Shown piece after piece: positions 16,432-24,549 of a stretch of DNA of 42,439 bases. The notes below the pieces were generated by a model. It was not told the DNA's origin. It ran no database searches and worked only from the letters and a program-made list of their open reading frames with translations. A program made the position numbers and the translations under genes. This DNA comes from Paenibacillus sp. 598K (lineage in GTDB: Bacteria; Bacillota; Bacilli; Paenibacillales; Paenibacillaceae), in assembly GCF_003851045.1 (NCBI RefSeq), contig NZ_BFBX01000076.1, positions 335 through 42,773 on the forward strand, in the 5' to 3' direction. The number at the start of each line of letters is the position of its first letter. Position 1 is the first letter of the stretch.

Positions 16432-17628
16432 ATGAGAAAGAAACCTGTCATTGTCTATGTCGCCCATGATGTAGGTGGACCAGGCGGCATGGAGCTTCAC
16501 CTGGAAGAAGTTATACAACGTCTCAAAAATGAGTGCGAGTTGATCGTTGTCTCGAGCTCCCTGAAGCTCAAAAACGCCGAGGGTGTTCGCCACATTCGGA
16601 TACCTGTCATCACGAGACCGGTTCCGGTAAGATTAATCCTGTTTTCCATATTTGCGTCGTTGCGTATCGTCTTTCTCAAGCGAGATATTTTACATACAAC
16701 AGGAGCCATCGTATTTAATCGAGCGGAGTTTTCGACCGTGCATTTTTGTCACGACGGTTACCTTCAGGCGGTAGGCAATACGCGATCCGAGCTGAATCAA
16801 TCGATCTGGAAGAAGTGGAATAGTCGGATCGCCGGCGGCATTGCTCGCAGCATGGAAAAATTAGTCTATCGGCCCGAGAGAACGAAGCAATTGATTGCTG
16901 TATCCAAGCGTGTCAAAAGAGAACTGCTCGCAGCTTTTCCTTATCAAGAACAAGAGATCGCTGTTATACCTAATGGTGTTGATCTTGGGCGCTTTAAGCC
17001 TTGTACGCAAGCAGAGAAAATAGCATTCCGCAGCCAGTATGGACTTGCTGAATCATCGACATACTTGTTGTTCATGGGGGGGGACTGGTCCAGGAAGGGT
17101 TTGGATCTGTTGGTGGAGGCCTTCGTGATTCTGGCGGACCGATACCCCGATGTCGGACTGTTGGTAGTAGGCAAAGGCGATCCTCAACCTTATCTTCAAC
17201 GATTAAGCGAGAGTCACCGCAACCGTGCAGTATTTGTCGGCAAGCAGCCTAGACCCGAGGAATGGATGGCTTTAAGCGACATTTTCGTCTTCCCTTCCAG
17301 CTATGAGACATTCTCGCTTGTCGTCCATGAAGCCGCAGCGGCCGGCCTGACAATTTTTACGACTGAGGTCGGCGGTATTGAGGATTTGATCCGAGATGGT
17401 CAAGACGGCATTTATATAGAGCGAGACAGTAGAAGCCTGGCTGAAGCCTTGGCCCAGGTACTGGAACAACCCCAAGCCTATCGCCAGCTTGGAACGCAGG
17501 CCAGGGAACGCGTTAGCCCTTTGACTTGGGAACATACGTATCGGGAAATGATGGGGCAATACCAGAGGATGCTGACGACGACACAAAACAGGGGGGGCCG
17601 ATTTGAATACGTTAACCGTGAAACTTAG
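16432..17628 (+). CDS. Glycosyltransferase, GT4 family
   Basis: A 398-residue GT-B enzyme. The N-terminus has DVGGPGGMELHLEEVI, and the donor domain shows MGGDWSRKGLDLLVEAF and the E-x7-E motif ETFSLVVHE followed by GGIEDLI. It lies 30 bases after the previous glycosyltransferase in the same operon. Its end overlaps the start of the polymerase gene by 26 bases. It is a probable repeat-unit assembly enzyme; sugar specificity is not readable. Its base composition is closer to neutral than the flanking chromosomal genes, suggesting that the operon core was acquired. Confidence 0.9.
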   Translation: MRKKPVIVYVAHDVGGPGGMELHLEEVIQRLKNECELIVVSSSLKLKNAEGVRHIRIPVITRPVPVRLILFSIFASLRIVFLKRDILHTTGAIVFNRAEFSTVHFCHDGYLQAVGNTRSELNQSIWKKWNSRIAGGIARSMEKLVYRPERTKQLIAVSKRVKRELLAAFPYQEQEIAVIPNGVDLGRFKPCTQAEKIAFRSQYGLAESSTYLLFMGGDWSRKGLDLLVEAFVILADRYPDVGLLVVGKGDPQPYLQRLSESHRNRAVFVGKQPRPEEWMALSDIFVFPSSYETFSLVVHEAAAAGLTIFTTEVGGIEDLIRDGQDGIYIERDSRSLAEALAQVLEQPQAYRQLGTQARERVSPLTWEHTYREMMGQYQRMLTTTQNRGGRFEYVNRET

Positions 17629-19048
17629 AGACAATGGTCTATTGCGCTCCTTCCTGTTGATTGTCGCCATCATTGGCTCAAGTTATATTCTTGGTCGCTT
17701 TGCATTAAATCCAGGTATGACTCGATTGTTGCTGTTTACAGTGTTCTTTCTTATTGCGATGTCCCTTAGCTTGCGCAACCCGATTTTTGTATTATATAGC
17801 CTGCTTTTGTATTTGCCGCTAATGGGATTTTTTCGTCGTTTGCTGATCCCCTACGCGGGATGGAGTGGTTTTGACCCGCTTGTAGTGCTGGCGCCTTCTG
17901 TTGTTTTGCTGCTAGGCTCTTACTGGGTGTACAAAACCTACGTCGGACGAGAGCCCATTGAAGCAGATACTCGGATCTTCAAGCTGATTCGCATTTTATT
18001 GTTGCTGTCTTTCCTGCAAGTGTTTAATCCGCTCCAGGGCTCTCTTATGGTTGGACTGGGCGGGATGATTTTCTACATCGTGCCGCTCACCTGGATGCTA
18101 ATGGGCCGATTATATGTCAATGAGCGATGGATCAAGCGGATTCTTGCAACGATAGTCATAATGGGCGTTATTAGTCTTTTGTACTCCTTGAAGCAAGTCC
18201 ATCTCGGGTTCTTCAGCTTCGAAGAAGCGTGGATTGAGATATCCGGTTACGCGGCATTAATGGTAGGTCAGAACTCCCGAGGATTCTCGTTTTTCACCAG
18301 CGCTGCCGAATATGCGCAGTATATTTTACTAGGTGGTGTGATTTGCTGGGTAGCCTTGCTCAAGGCCAAAGCACAGTGGAAGGTGGTGGCGGCACTTTTG
18401 CTGCCGCTTTTTTCCTACGCTCTGATGATGACAGGAAGCCGAACGCCAGTTATCATGTTCATCTTGGCGCTGGCTATCATTACAGTAGTCAATGCAAGAA
18501 CGAACAAGACCCGTATTCTACTCACAGGCTTGGTTGCTGTTGCGGTCGTCATAGCATACCAATACATCATTAATATCGACGCCGGCGAAAATGAACTAAT
18601 TGCCAGACAGGTAAATGGTCTGGCCAATCCAATGGATGAAGAGCATTCGACGTTAGGCTTGCATTGGGAATACTTTTCCAGTGGGATGAGGAACGGATTG
18701 ACCAATCCAATCGGAAGCGGATTGGGCAGCACAACGTTAGCGGGGATGAAATTCTCGGATGGCAGTAGCAATTCTGAGGTCGATATTAGCAATATGTTCA
18801 CGTCAACAGGGTTGTTTGGCGGGATACTCTATATGATGATTGTGTTTCATGTCATGAGACTGGCATATCATCATTGCCGCCACAATAGTGTGAACCTGTG
18901 CGTTTTCGGTATTTTGCTTGCGACGCTAGGAACATGGTTGATTGGAGGCAACTACACAACGGTAGCTATTGTATGGCTATGTATAGGATACCTGGACCGA
19001 CAGTCTGCCAGAGAATCGAGTGCGGCGAGAGAGGAGGGACGGATGTGA
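17603..19048 (+). CDS. wzy: O-antigen polymerase/ligase-like membrane protein (Wzy-type)
   Basis: A 481-residue protein, almost wholly hydrophobic, with about 11 or 12 membrane segments and one larger outside loop around residues 320-400. The loop ends in the small conserved GSGLGSTTLAGMKFSDGSSNSEVDISN stretch that in Wzy/WaaL proteins lies near the active site. Wzy joins repeat units outside the membrane. It starts at a TTG (17603) with a G-rich ribosome site; an in-frame GTG at 17618 is possible. Its stop overlaps the next start (GTG at 19045). The symbol is by role in a Wzx/Wzy system, since sequences in this family are too divergent for finer naming. Confidence 0.82.
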   Translation: MNTLTVKLRDNGLLRSFLLIVAIIGSSYILGRFALNPGMTRLLLFTVFFLIAMSLSLRNPIFVLYSLLLYLPLMGFFRRLLIPYAGWSGFDPLVVLAPSVVLLLGSYWVYKTYVGREPIEADTRIFKLIRILLLLSFLQVFNPLQGSLMVGLGGMIFYIVPLTWMLMGRLYVNERWIKRILATIVIMGVISLLYSLKQVHLGFFSFEEAWIEISGYAALMVGQNSRGFSFFTSAAEYAQYILLGGVICWVALLKAKAQWKVVAALLLPLFSYALMMTGSRTPVIMFILALAIITVVNARTNKTRILLTGLVAVAVVIAYQYIINIDAGENELIARQVNGLANPMDEEHSTLGLHWEYFSSGMRNGLTNPIGSGLGSTTLAGMKFSDGSSNSEVDISNMFTSTGLFGGILYMMIVFHVMRLAYHHCRHNSVNLCVFGILLATLGTWLIGGNYTTVAIVWLCIGYLDRQSARESSAAREEGRM

Positions 19049-19968
19049 TCACGGTTATTATACCGACATACAAACGGACAAATAGTTTGCTTGCTTGTCT
19101 TAAAGGGCTGCAGCGTCAATTGGTGTTGCCTGATGAGGTTATTGTAGTCGTTAGAGATACGGATTTTGAAACGATTGCCGCTTTGCGTCAAAAGTTTACG
19201 CCATTGACAGTCAGAGTAACGATTATTACGGTTACGGGGACGGTTGCTGCTTTGAATAAAGGACTGGCAAGCAGCAAGGGAGACATTATAGCAATTACCG
19301 ATGATGATACCGTACCGCGAAAAGAGTGGCTCTATCATATCCAGCGTAATTTTAACGCTGATCCCGAAGTTGGCGGTGTCGGCGGCCGGGATTGGGTGCA
19401 TAGCGGAGGCGTTGTCCTGAATGGAGAGAAGGAACGAATCGGCAGAATCCATTGGTTTGGAAAGGTCGTAGGCAATCACCACTTGGGAACGAAGGTGCAG
19501 GAGGTCGATTTATTGAAAGGGGCCAATATGAGCTATCGACGGAAAGCGATCTCCGGAATTTGGTTTGACGAACGGCTCAAAGGGAACGGCGCTCAGGTGC
19601 ACAATGATATGGCCTTTAGTTTGGAGGTCAAGCGGGCGGGTTGGAAGCTGGTATATGACCCACTGGTTGCGGTGGATCATTTCCCTGCTCAGCGATTCGA
19701 CGAGGACAAGCGAAACAGTTTTAATTCCATCGCGCAGTACAACAGTGCCTACAATGAAACTTTAACGATCCAACAGTATTTGGGACCATTCAAAAGTAAA
19801 GTTTTTTTACTCTGGTCGGTATTCATCGGCACTTCAACGGCTCCCGGTCTGTTGCAGGTGTTTAGATTGTTTGTCACCGGAAAATACGATCATCTGTTGA
19901 AAAAATTTATTGCAACGCAAAGGGGACGATGGAATGCAAACGGCATATCAACCAAGGGGAGAATTTAA
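19045..19968 (+). CDS. Glycosyltransferase, GT2 family
   Basis: A 307-residue GT-A enzyme that begins with ITVIIPTYKRTNSLLACLKG, carries the metal-binding DDD motif in AITDDDTVPRKEW and later KGANMSYRRKAI. I chose the GTG at 19045: GAGGAGGG lies 6 bases upstream and the fold starts at once; the open frame further upstream lies within the polymerase gene. The C-terminus has a hydrophobic patch (FKSKVFLLWSVFIGTSTAPGLL), possibly membrane-associating. It overlaps the polymerase by 4 bases and the next glycosyltransferase by 35, so the three are translationally linked. Confidence 0.88.
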   Translation: MITVIIPTYKRTNSLLACLKGLQRQLVLPDEVIVVVRDTDFETIAALRQKFTPLTVRVTIITVTGTVAALNKGLASSKGDIIAITDDDTVPRKEWLYHIQRNFNADPEVGGVGGRDWVHSGGVVLNGEKERIGRIHWFGKVVGNHHLGTKVQEVDLLKGANMSYRRKAISGIWFDERLKGNGAQVHNDMAFSLEVKRAGWKLVYDPLVAVDHFPAQRFDEDKRNSFNSIAQYNSAYNETLTIQQYLGPFKSKVFLLWSVFIGTSTAPGLLQVFRLFVTGKYDHLLKKFIATQRGRWNANGISTKGRI

Positions 19969-20839
19969 ACTGTCGGTCTGCATCTGTACACGAAATCGTC
20001 CCGATGAACTGGCGAAGGCTTTGATATCCGTCCAAAACTCCTCTTATCCAATACATGAGACGATCGTCTCCGATGACAGTACGGATCTACGAACGATGGA
20101 GATGGTCAAGGTTCATTTTCCGGAAGTCATCGTGATGGAAGGGCCCAAGAAAGGCCTTTGCGCCAACCGCAATCATGCGTTATCAAGGGTGAGCGGCACT
20201 CATGTGTTGTTTATTGATGATGATGTGTTGCTGGGCGAATCCTTTGTAGAGAGTATCTACGCGTATCTCTTGGAGCATGACTTGCTTGATGGGGAGCATA
20301 TTGTGACCGGTCTTGAGTATCGCAATCAGCATCTGATTCATCCTCATGACCAAAGCTTTCTAGGCTTTCAAACCAAAATGTACGGCAGTGGCGAGCCGAT
20401 AAAAACGGTCGTTATCAATAGCACCATATTTCCAAGAAGGTTATTCGATACCTTTCGTTTTGATGAGCTATTGCGCTACGGTTACGACGAAGTCGATCTG
20501 ACAACACGTGCAAGCGGGGCGCGCTATACGATTCATATTTGCGAACGGGCGGTCAATCAGCATTACCCAGCCGAGGCTAATCGTGATTATTACAAGCCTT
20601 ATATTGATGCCTCCAGGCTGTATGTCACATATAAGCGCTACCGGTACAGCGAGCAGAGCCTGTGGAAAAGCAGTTGTTTCCTGGGGACGGCAGTTCTGCA
20701 TGTTGTGCTGCATGGCCTTATAAAAAACGGCTGGTCTGGCTTCAAGCAAGCAGGATTTACACTGAAAACCACTGCTAGCTATATCCGCGCATATGAAAAA
20801 AACGTTCACATGGATCAGGTTCCATTGAATGCGAGTTAG
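19934..20839 (+). CDS. Glycosyltransferase, GT2 family
   Basis: A 301-residue GT-A enzyme: LSVCICTRNRPDELAKAL at the N-terminus, VSDDSTD, then the metal-binding FIDDDVLLG and a later FDELLRYGYDEVDLTTRA acceptor region. I took the ATG at 19934 with AGGGGA 8 bases before it over the longer frame at 19910. It overlaps the preceding GT2 gene and stands 11 bases from the flippase gene. GT2 enzymes invert at the donor sugar; which linkage is made here is unknown. Confidence 0.88.
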   Translation: MQTAYQPRGEFKLSVCICTRNRPDELAKALISVQNSSYPIHETIVSDDSTDLRTMEMVKVHFPEVIVMEGPKKGLCANRNHALSRVSGTHVLFIDDDVLLGESFVESIYAYLLEHDLLDGEHIVTGLEYRNQHLIHPHDQSFLGFQTKMYGSGEPIKTVVINSTIFPRRLFDTFRFDELLRYGYDEVDLTTRASGARYTIHICERAVNQHYPAEANRDYYKPYIDASRLYVTYKRYRYSEQSLWKSSCFLGTAVLHVVLHGLIKNGWSGFKQAGFTLKTTASYIRAYEKNVHMDQVPLNAS

Positions 20840-20850
20840 GAGTGTATTCA

Positions 20851-22224
20851 ATGAGGAGCGTTGCCAACTGGCGGGCTAGCCTGCTCTCTTTCGGCGGACA
20901 AAAAACGTCGAGCTTTGTTTCGGCGGCAAGCAAAGTATTGTTCTCGTCCGTATGCTTAATGGCATTGAATATGGGGACAGGTATTTTGGTTGCTCGGTTT
21001 TTGGGGCCTGAGGGGAGAGGTGAGCAAGCGGCCATGATTATGTGGCCTCAATTTATTGCCTTCACCTTAACGTTTGGCATTCCGTCATCTTTAGTTTACT
21101 ACTATAAGAAGAATAAAGCATTTGCTTCTGATTATTTTACGGTTTCGATCCTATTTGCAGCTGTGTTAGGTTTAATTGCAGCCGCAATTGGGGTTTTCTT
21201 TGTACCACAATTTCTCTCGGAGTATAGCCCCGCCGTTATTATATACGTTCAGTTGTCAATGATCCTTTGTCCGATTGTTTTACTCTCGGCCTACATGAGC
21301 TCAGCGTTGCAAGCGTATGACAATTACCGACTGCTTAATTTATCCAAAACCAGCGGACCCTTTATCTCGCTTGTTCTTATAATTGTCTTGATTGCTACGG
21401 GCCAAGTAACACCGATGTTAACGGCGACCGCTTACTTGGCAAGCGGTTTGCCTGTTGCTGCTGTTGTATTCTATGTGATTTACAAGCAGATCAAGCTATC
21501 CTTCCGAAGTCTTAAGCAACGCAGCAAAGAGTTATTTGGTTATGGTATTCGTGCTTATGCAGTAGACTTGCTGGGCACGATCTCGATGCAATTAGATCAG
21601 ATTCTCGTCGTAGCCATGCTGACGCCGACGCAGATGGGGTATTACTCTGTTGCCTTGGCTCTCTCCAAGTTACCCAAAATCATTCAAACGACCATTGTCA
21701 CCGTATTGTTTCCGAAGGCTTCGGGGAATGACGAGCAAACCGTTCTCAGAATGACGTTGGTTTCTTTCCGGATCGGCGTTGCCGTCACTGGACTATTTTG
21801 TATAGCAGCGATTTTTCTCAGCTCGTTTGCTATTGAATGGCTCTATGGGCATGAATTTCTTAACGCTGTTACTACAGTGCAAATTTTGCTGGTACGCGAG
21901 ATTGTAGCCAGCGGCGTAGGCATTATGATCCAGTTTTTTATGGCTAACGGTAAGCCGGGCTTCATCTCGATCATGGAGGCAATCGGCATCTCGCTGAACG
22001 TTCCGCTTATGCTATGGCTGCTCCCAGCCTACGGCCTGCCAGGAGTCGCCATCGCCTTGCTGGCCACCGCACTTGTACGCCTGGCCTTCGTATCGATCAT
22101 GCTGCGACGTCGATACCCGGGCAAGGTCCAGTTAATTTTGAATGGCTCAGATATTCGACTGATCATGCAGGAACTGCGTAAATTGATGGATAAACTGAAG
22201 AAACGGCGAGAACAAAGCAGCTAG
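20851..22224 (+). CDS. wzx: Polysaccharide flippase (Wzx-type, MOP superfamily)
   Basis: A 457-residue integral membrane protein with about 12-14 helices. Its first segments include LMALNMGTGILVARFLGPEGRGEQAAMI, the typical N-terminal signature of polysaccharide flippases, and YGIRAYAVDLLGTISMQLDQILV around residue 230. It would move undecaprenyl-linked repeat units to the outer face for Wzy. I chose the ATG at 20851, 8 bases after AGGAG, over the GTG at 20842. It is the only flippase in the operon. The pairing with the polymerase at 17603 supports a Wzx/Wzy rather than an ABC or synthase pathway. Confidence 0.9.
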   Translation: MRSVANWRASLLSFGGQKTSSFVSAASKVLFSSVCLMALNMGTGILVARFLGPEGRGEQAAMIMWPQFIAFTLTFGIPSSLVYYYKKNKAFASDYFTVSILFAAVLGLIAAAIGVFFVPQFLSEYSPAVIIYVQLSMILCPIVLLSAYMSSALQAYDNYRLLNLSKTSGPFISLVLIIVLIATGQVTPMLTATAYLASGLPVAAVVFYVIYKQIKLSFRSLKQRSKELFGYGIRAYAVDLLGTISMQLDQILVVAMLTPTQMGYYSVALALSKLPKIIQTTIVTVLFPKASGNDEQTVLRMTLVSFRIGVAVTGLFCIAAIFLSSFAIEWLYGHEFLNAVTTVQILLVREIVASGVGIMIQFFMANGKPGFISIMEAIGISLNVPLMLWLLPAYGLPGVAIALLATALVRLAFVSIMLRRRYPGKVQLILNGSDIRLIMQELRKLMDKLKKRREQSS

Positions 22225-22252
22225 AACATGATATTAGGAGGGTTGAACAGCT

Positions 22253-23368
22253 GTGGAACAGGAGTCAGGCAATACTATAATAGGTTTCGCCACGCAAGGC
22301 AGCAAGGGTGATGACGAGCACCGACTGAGGGCATTGCTGGGCAATCTTCCCGTAAGCTACTATCCTTTTGAAAAAAAGAATAAAGTTCGCAACCTTTGGA
22401 ATATCCTTGCCCGCATCCGGACGGAGCAACCGCAACTTGTCGTGATGGAAGGGACTGGGATTGTCGGCGGCTTGGCGGTTATACTTGGGCGAACCTTGTA
22501 CCGCACGCCCTATATTGTAAGCAGCGGGGACTCGGTAGGGCCTTTTATCGCGCAGAAGCATCCGGCCTTGGGTCTTTTGTTCCACACGTATGAGAAGCTG
22601 CTGTATAAACGTTCGATCGGTTTTATCGGATGGACGCCATACTTGACGGGAAGAGCCCTAACGTTTGGGTCGACTTATGCGATGACCGCGCCGGGGTGGG
22701 CGCCCTTTGAACTGAGCTCGGAGGAGCGAATCCGGGCGAGATCAGTTCAAAGGGCGCGGTTGGGCATCCCGGAGGATCATGTTGTCATCGGCCTCGTGGG
22801 GTCCTTGAACTGGAACAAACGGATTGGGTATTGCTACGGTTACGAGCTGGTGCGGGCAATGGAGACAGTGGATCGGGACGATGTAACTGTCGTAATCGTC
22901 GGTGACGGCTCGGGTAAGCCCCATCTGGAGAGGCTCAATAAAAGCCGCAAAGTATTGTTTACTGGACGAGTCGCCAGAGAAGAGGTTCCATCTTATTTGG
23001 CTGCGATGGATGCGGCCAGCTTGCCGCAAAGCATCGATCAGGTAGGGAGCTTTCGTTATACAACCAAGGTCAGCGAGTATCTGTCTATTGGATTGCCGAT
23101 TATTACTGGCACGATCCCGATGGCTTACGATCTGGAGCGCAACTGGTTCTACAAAATTTATGGTGACTGTCCGTGGTCTGGTTCCTATATTGCAGGCTTG
23201 GCAAGCTGGATAAACAGCGTCTCCAAAGCTGAAATTGAAGAGCGTTCCCGTACCATTCCTTCCTTGATCCCTCAATTCAATAAACAGGATCAGGTCTCCC
23301 GGGTGACGGAGTTTGTGCAGGATATTATATTGTGTGCCAATGCATCGAAGGGGAGGATTTCACGATGA
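22253..23368 (+). CDS. Glycosyltransferase family 1/4-like protein, divergent
   Basis: A 371-residue GT-B-like protein. Its donor half reads GLVGSLNWNKRIGYCYGYELV, VVIVGDGSGKPHLERL and VLFTGRVAREEVPSYLAAMD. The usual E-x7-E box is degenerate; KVSEYLSIGLPIITG stands in its place. It starts with a GTG behind AGGAGGG. Its stop overlaps the next start as ATGA. It is most likely a glycosyltransferase of the repeat-unit pathway. The altered donor motif makes inactive or unusual donor use possible. Confidence 0.8.
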   Translation: MEQESGNTIIGFATQGSKGDDEHRLRALLGNLPVSYYPFEKKNKVRNLWNILARIRTEQPQLVVMEGTGIVGGLAVILGRTLYRTPYIVSSGDSVGPFIAQKHPALGLLFHTYEKLLYKRSIGFIGWTPYLTGRALTFGSTYAMTAPGWAPFELSSEERIRARSVQRARLGIPEDHVVIGLVGSLNWNKRIGYCYGYELVRAMETVDRDDVTVVIVGDGSGKPHLERLNKSRKVLFTGRVAREEVPSYLAAMDAASLPQSIDQVGSFRYTTKVSEYLSIGLPIITGTIPMAYDLERNWFYKIYGDCPWSGSYIAGLASWINSVSKAEIEERSRTIPSLIPQFNKQDQVSRVTEFVQDIILCANASKGRISR

Positions 23369-24549
23369 ACATACTCGCTTCCGGCATGGGCTGGATCGAT
23401 CATACGCATGGAGGCTTAAATCGCTACTTTGCCGATTATACGGCGGCGATGCAGGCCCGCGGGCATCAGGTGACGGGACTGATGACTGCCCACGGCGAGC
23501 AGACCAGCGCGCCGCCCTATATCCAGGAAGTGCTGCCTAAGCAAGCCAAGGTCAGCCCACTCTCCCGTAGCCAGGCATTTGCCTCCCGTTTCCGGCAAGT
23601 TATAAGAGAGGAGCGGCCAGATGTGTACAACCCGCATTTTGCGCTGTACGCCTCGATGATTACACGTAATTTGGTGCCGGAAGATATTCCGATTGTGACG
23701 CATTTTCATGGTCCGTGGGCCCAAGAGTCGCAAGTAGAAGACCGGGGTGGGCGGATGATGCAGAAGATGCGATACCAATTGAAAAAAAACGTCGAGCAGC
23801 TCTCGTATCGGCGCTCTGACTACTTCATCGTGCTCAGTCGCTACTTCCGTGATATTCTCGCGGAGCAATACGGCATTCCGGATACACGCATTCACATTGT
23901 ACCCGGGGCGGTCGATGTGGATCGGTTCCGGCCTGCGGACGATCGAGAGGCTGTGCGCAGCAAGCTGGGCTTGCTGCCGGGACAGCCCGTCCTGTTCTGC
24001 GCCAGACGCCTGGTCCGGCGAATGGGCATCGAAGGCTTGATCGCCGCGATGCCGCAGGTAATTGCCAAGTTGCCGGACACGGTACTCTATATCGTCGGCG
24101 ACGGACCGTTGCGCGGGCGATTGGCAGACCAGATCCAAGAGCTGCAGTTACAGCGCTCGGTGTTCCTTTTAGGTAAGGTGAGCAATGAGAAGCTGGTGAG
24201 CTGGTACCAGGCGGCTGACCTGAGCATCGTGCCGACGGTGACGCTCGAAGGCTTTGGGCTGGTTACAGTCGAGGCGCTAGCCTGCGGTACTCCAGTTCTT
24301 GGCACTCCCTATGGTGGCACTAAGGAGATACTGGATCAATTCGAATCACAACTGATGTTTCACGATCATAGTCCTGAGGCGATCAGTGGGCGAATATCGG
24401 CTGTGTTGTCAGGCGAATGCGGGATACCAAGCAGAGCGGCTTGCCGTGAACATGTGCTGGAACGGTACACATGGGGTGGCGTTTCTGAGTCGGTAACCCA
24501 ATTATTCGAAATGGCAATTGCGGACCGGAGGAGGCTGAAGGTTCGATGA
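23365..24549 (+). CDS. Glycosyltransferase, GT4 family
   Basis: A 394-residue GT-B enzyme with N-terminal MGWIDHTHGGLNRYFADY, acceptor-domain HFHGPWAQES, donor-domain FCARRLVRRMGIEGLI and the E-x7-E motif EGFGLVTVE followed by GTPYGGTKEIL. I chose the ATG at 23365, coupled to the preceding stop as ATGA and preceded by GGGAGG. Its stop overlaps the double glycosyltransferase gene in the same ATGA way, so three enzymes are encoded in a tightly coupled run. Confidence 0.92.
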   Translation: MNILASGMGWIDHTHGGLNRYFADYTAAMQARGHQVTGLMTAHGEQTSAPPYIQEVLPKQAKVSPLSRSQAFASRFRQVIREERPDVYNPHFALYASMITRNLVPEDIPIVTHFHGPWAQESQVEDRGGRMMQKMRYQLKKNVEQLSYRRSDYFIVLSRYFRDILAEQYGIPDTRIHIVPGAVDVDRFRPADDREAVRSKLGLLPGQPVLFCARRLVRRMGIEGLIAAMPQVIAKLPDTVLYIVGDGPLRGRLADQIQELQLQRSVFLLGKVSNEKLVSWYQAADLSIVPTVTLEGFGLVTVEALACGTPVLGTPYGGTKEILDQFESQLMFHDHSPEAISGRISAVLSGECGIPSRAACREHVLERYTWGGVSESVTQLFEMAIADRRRLKVR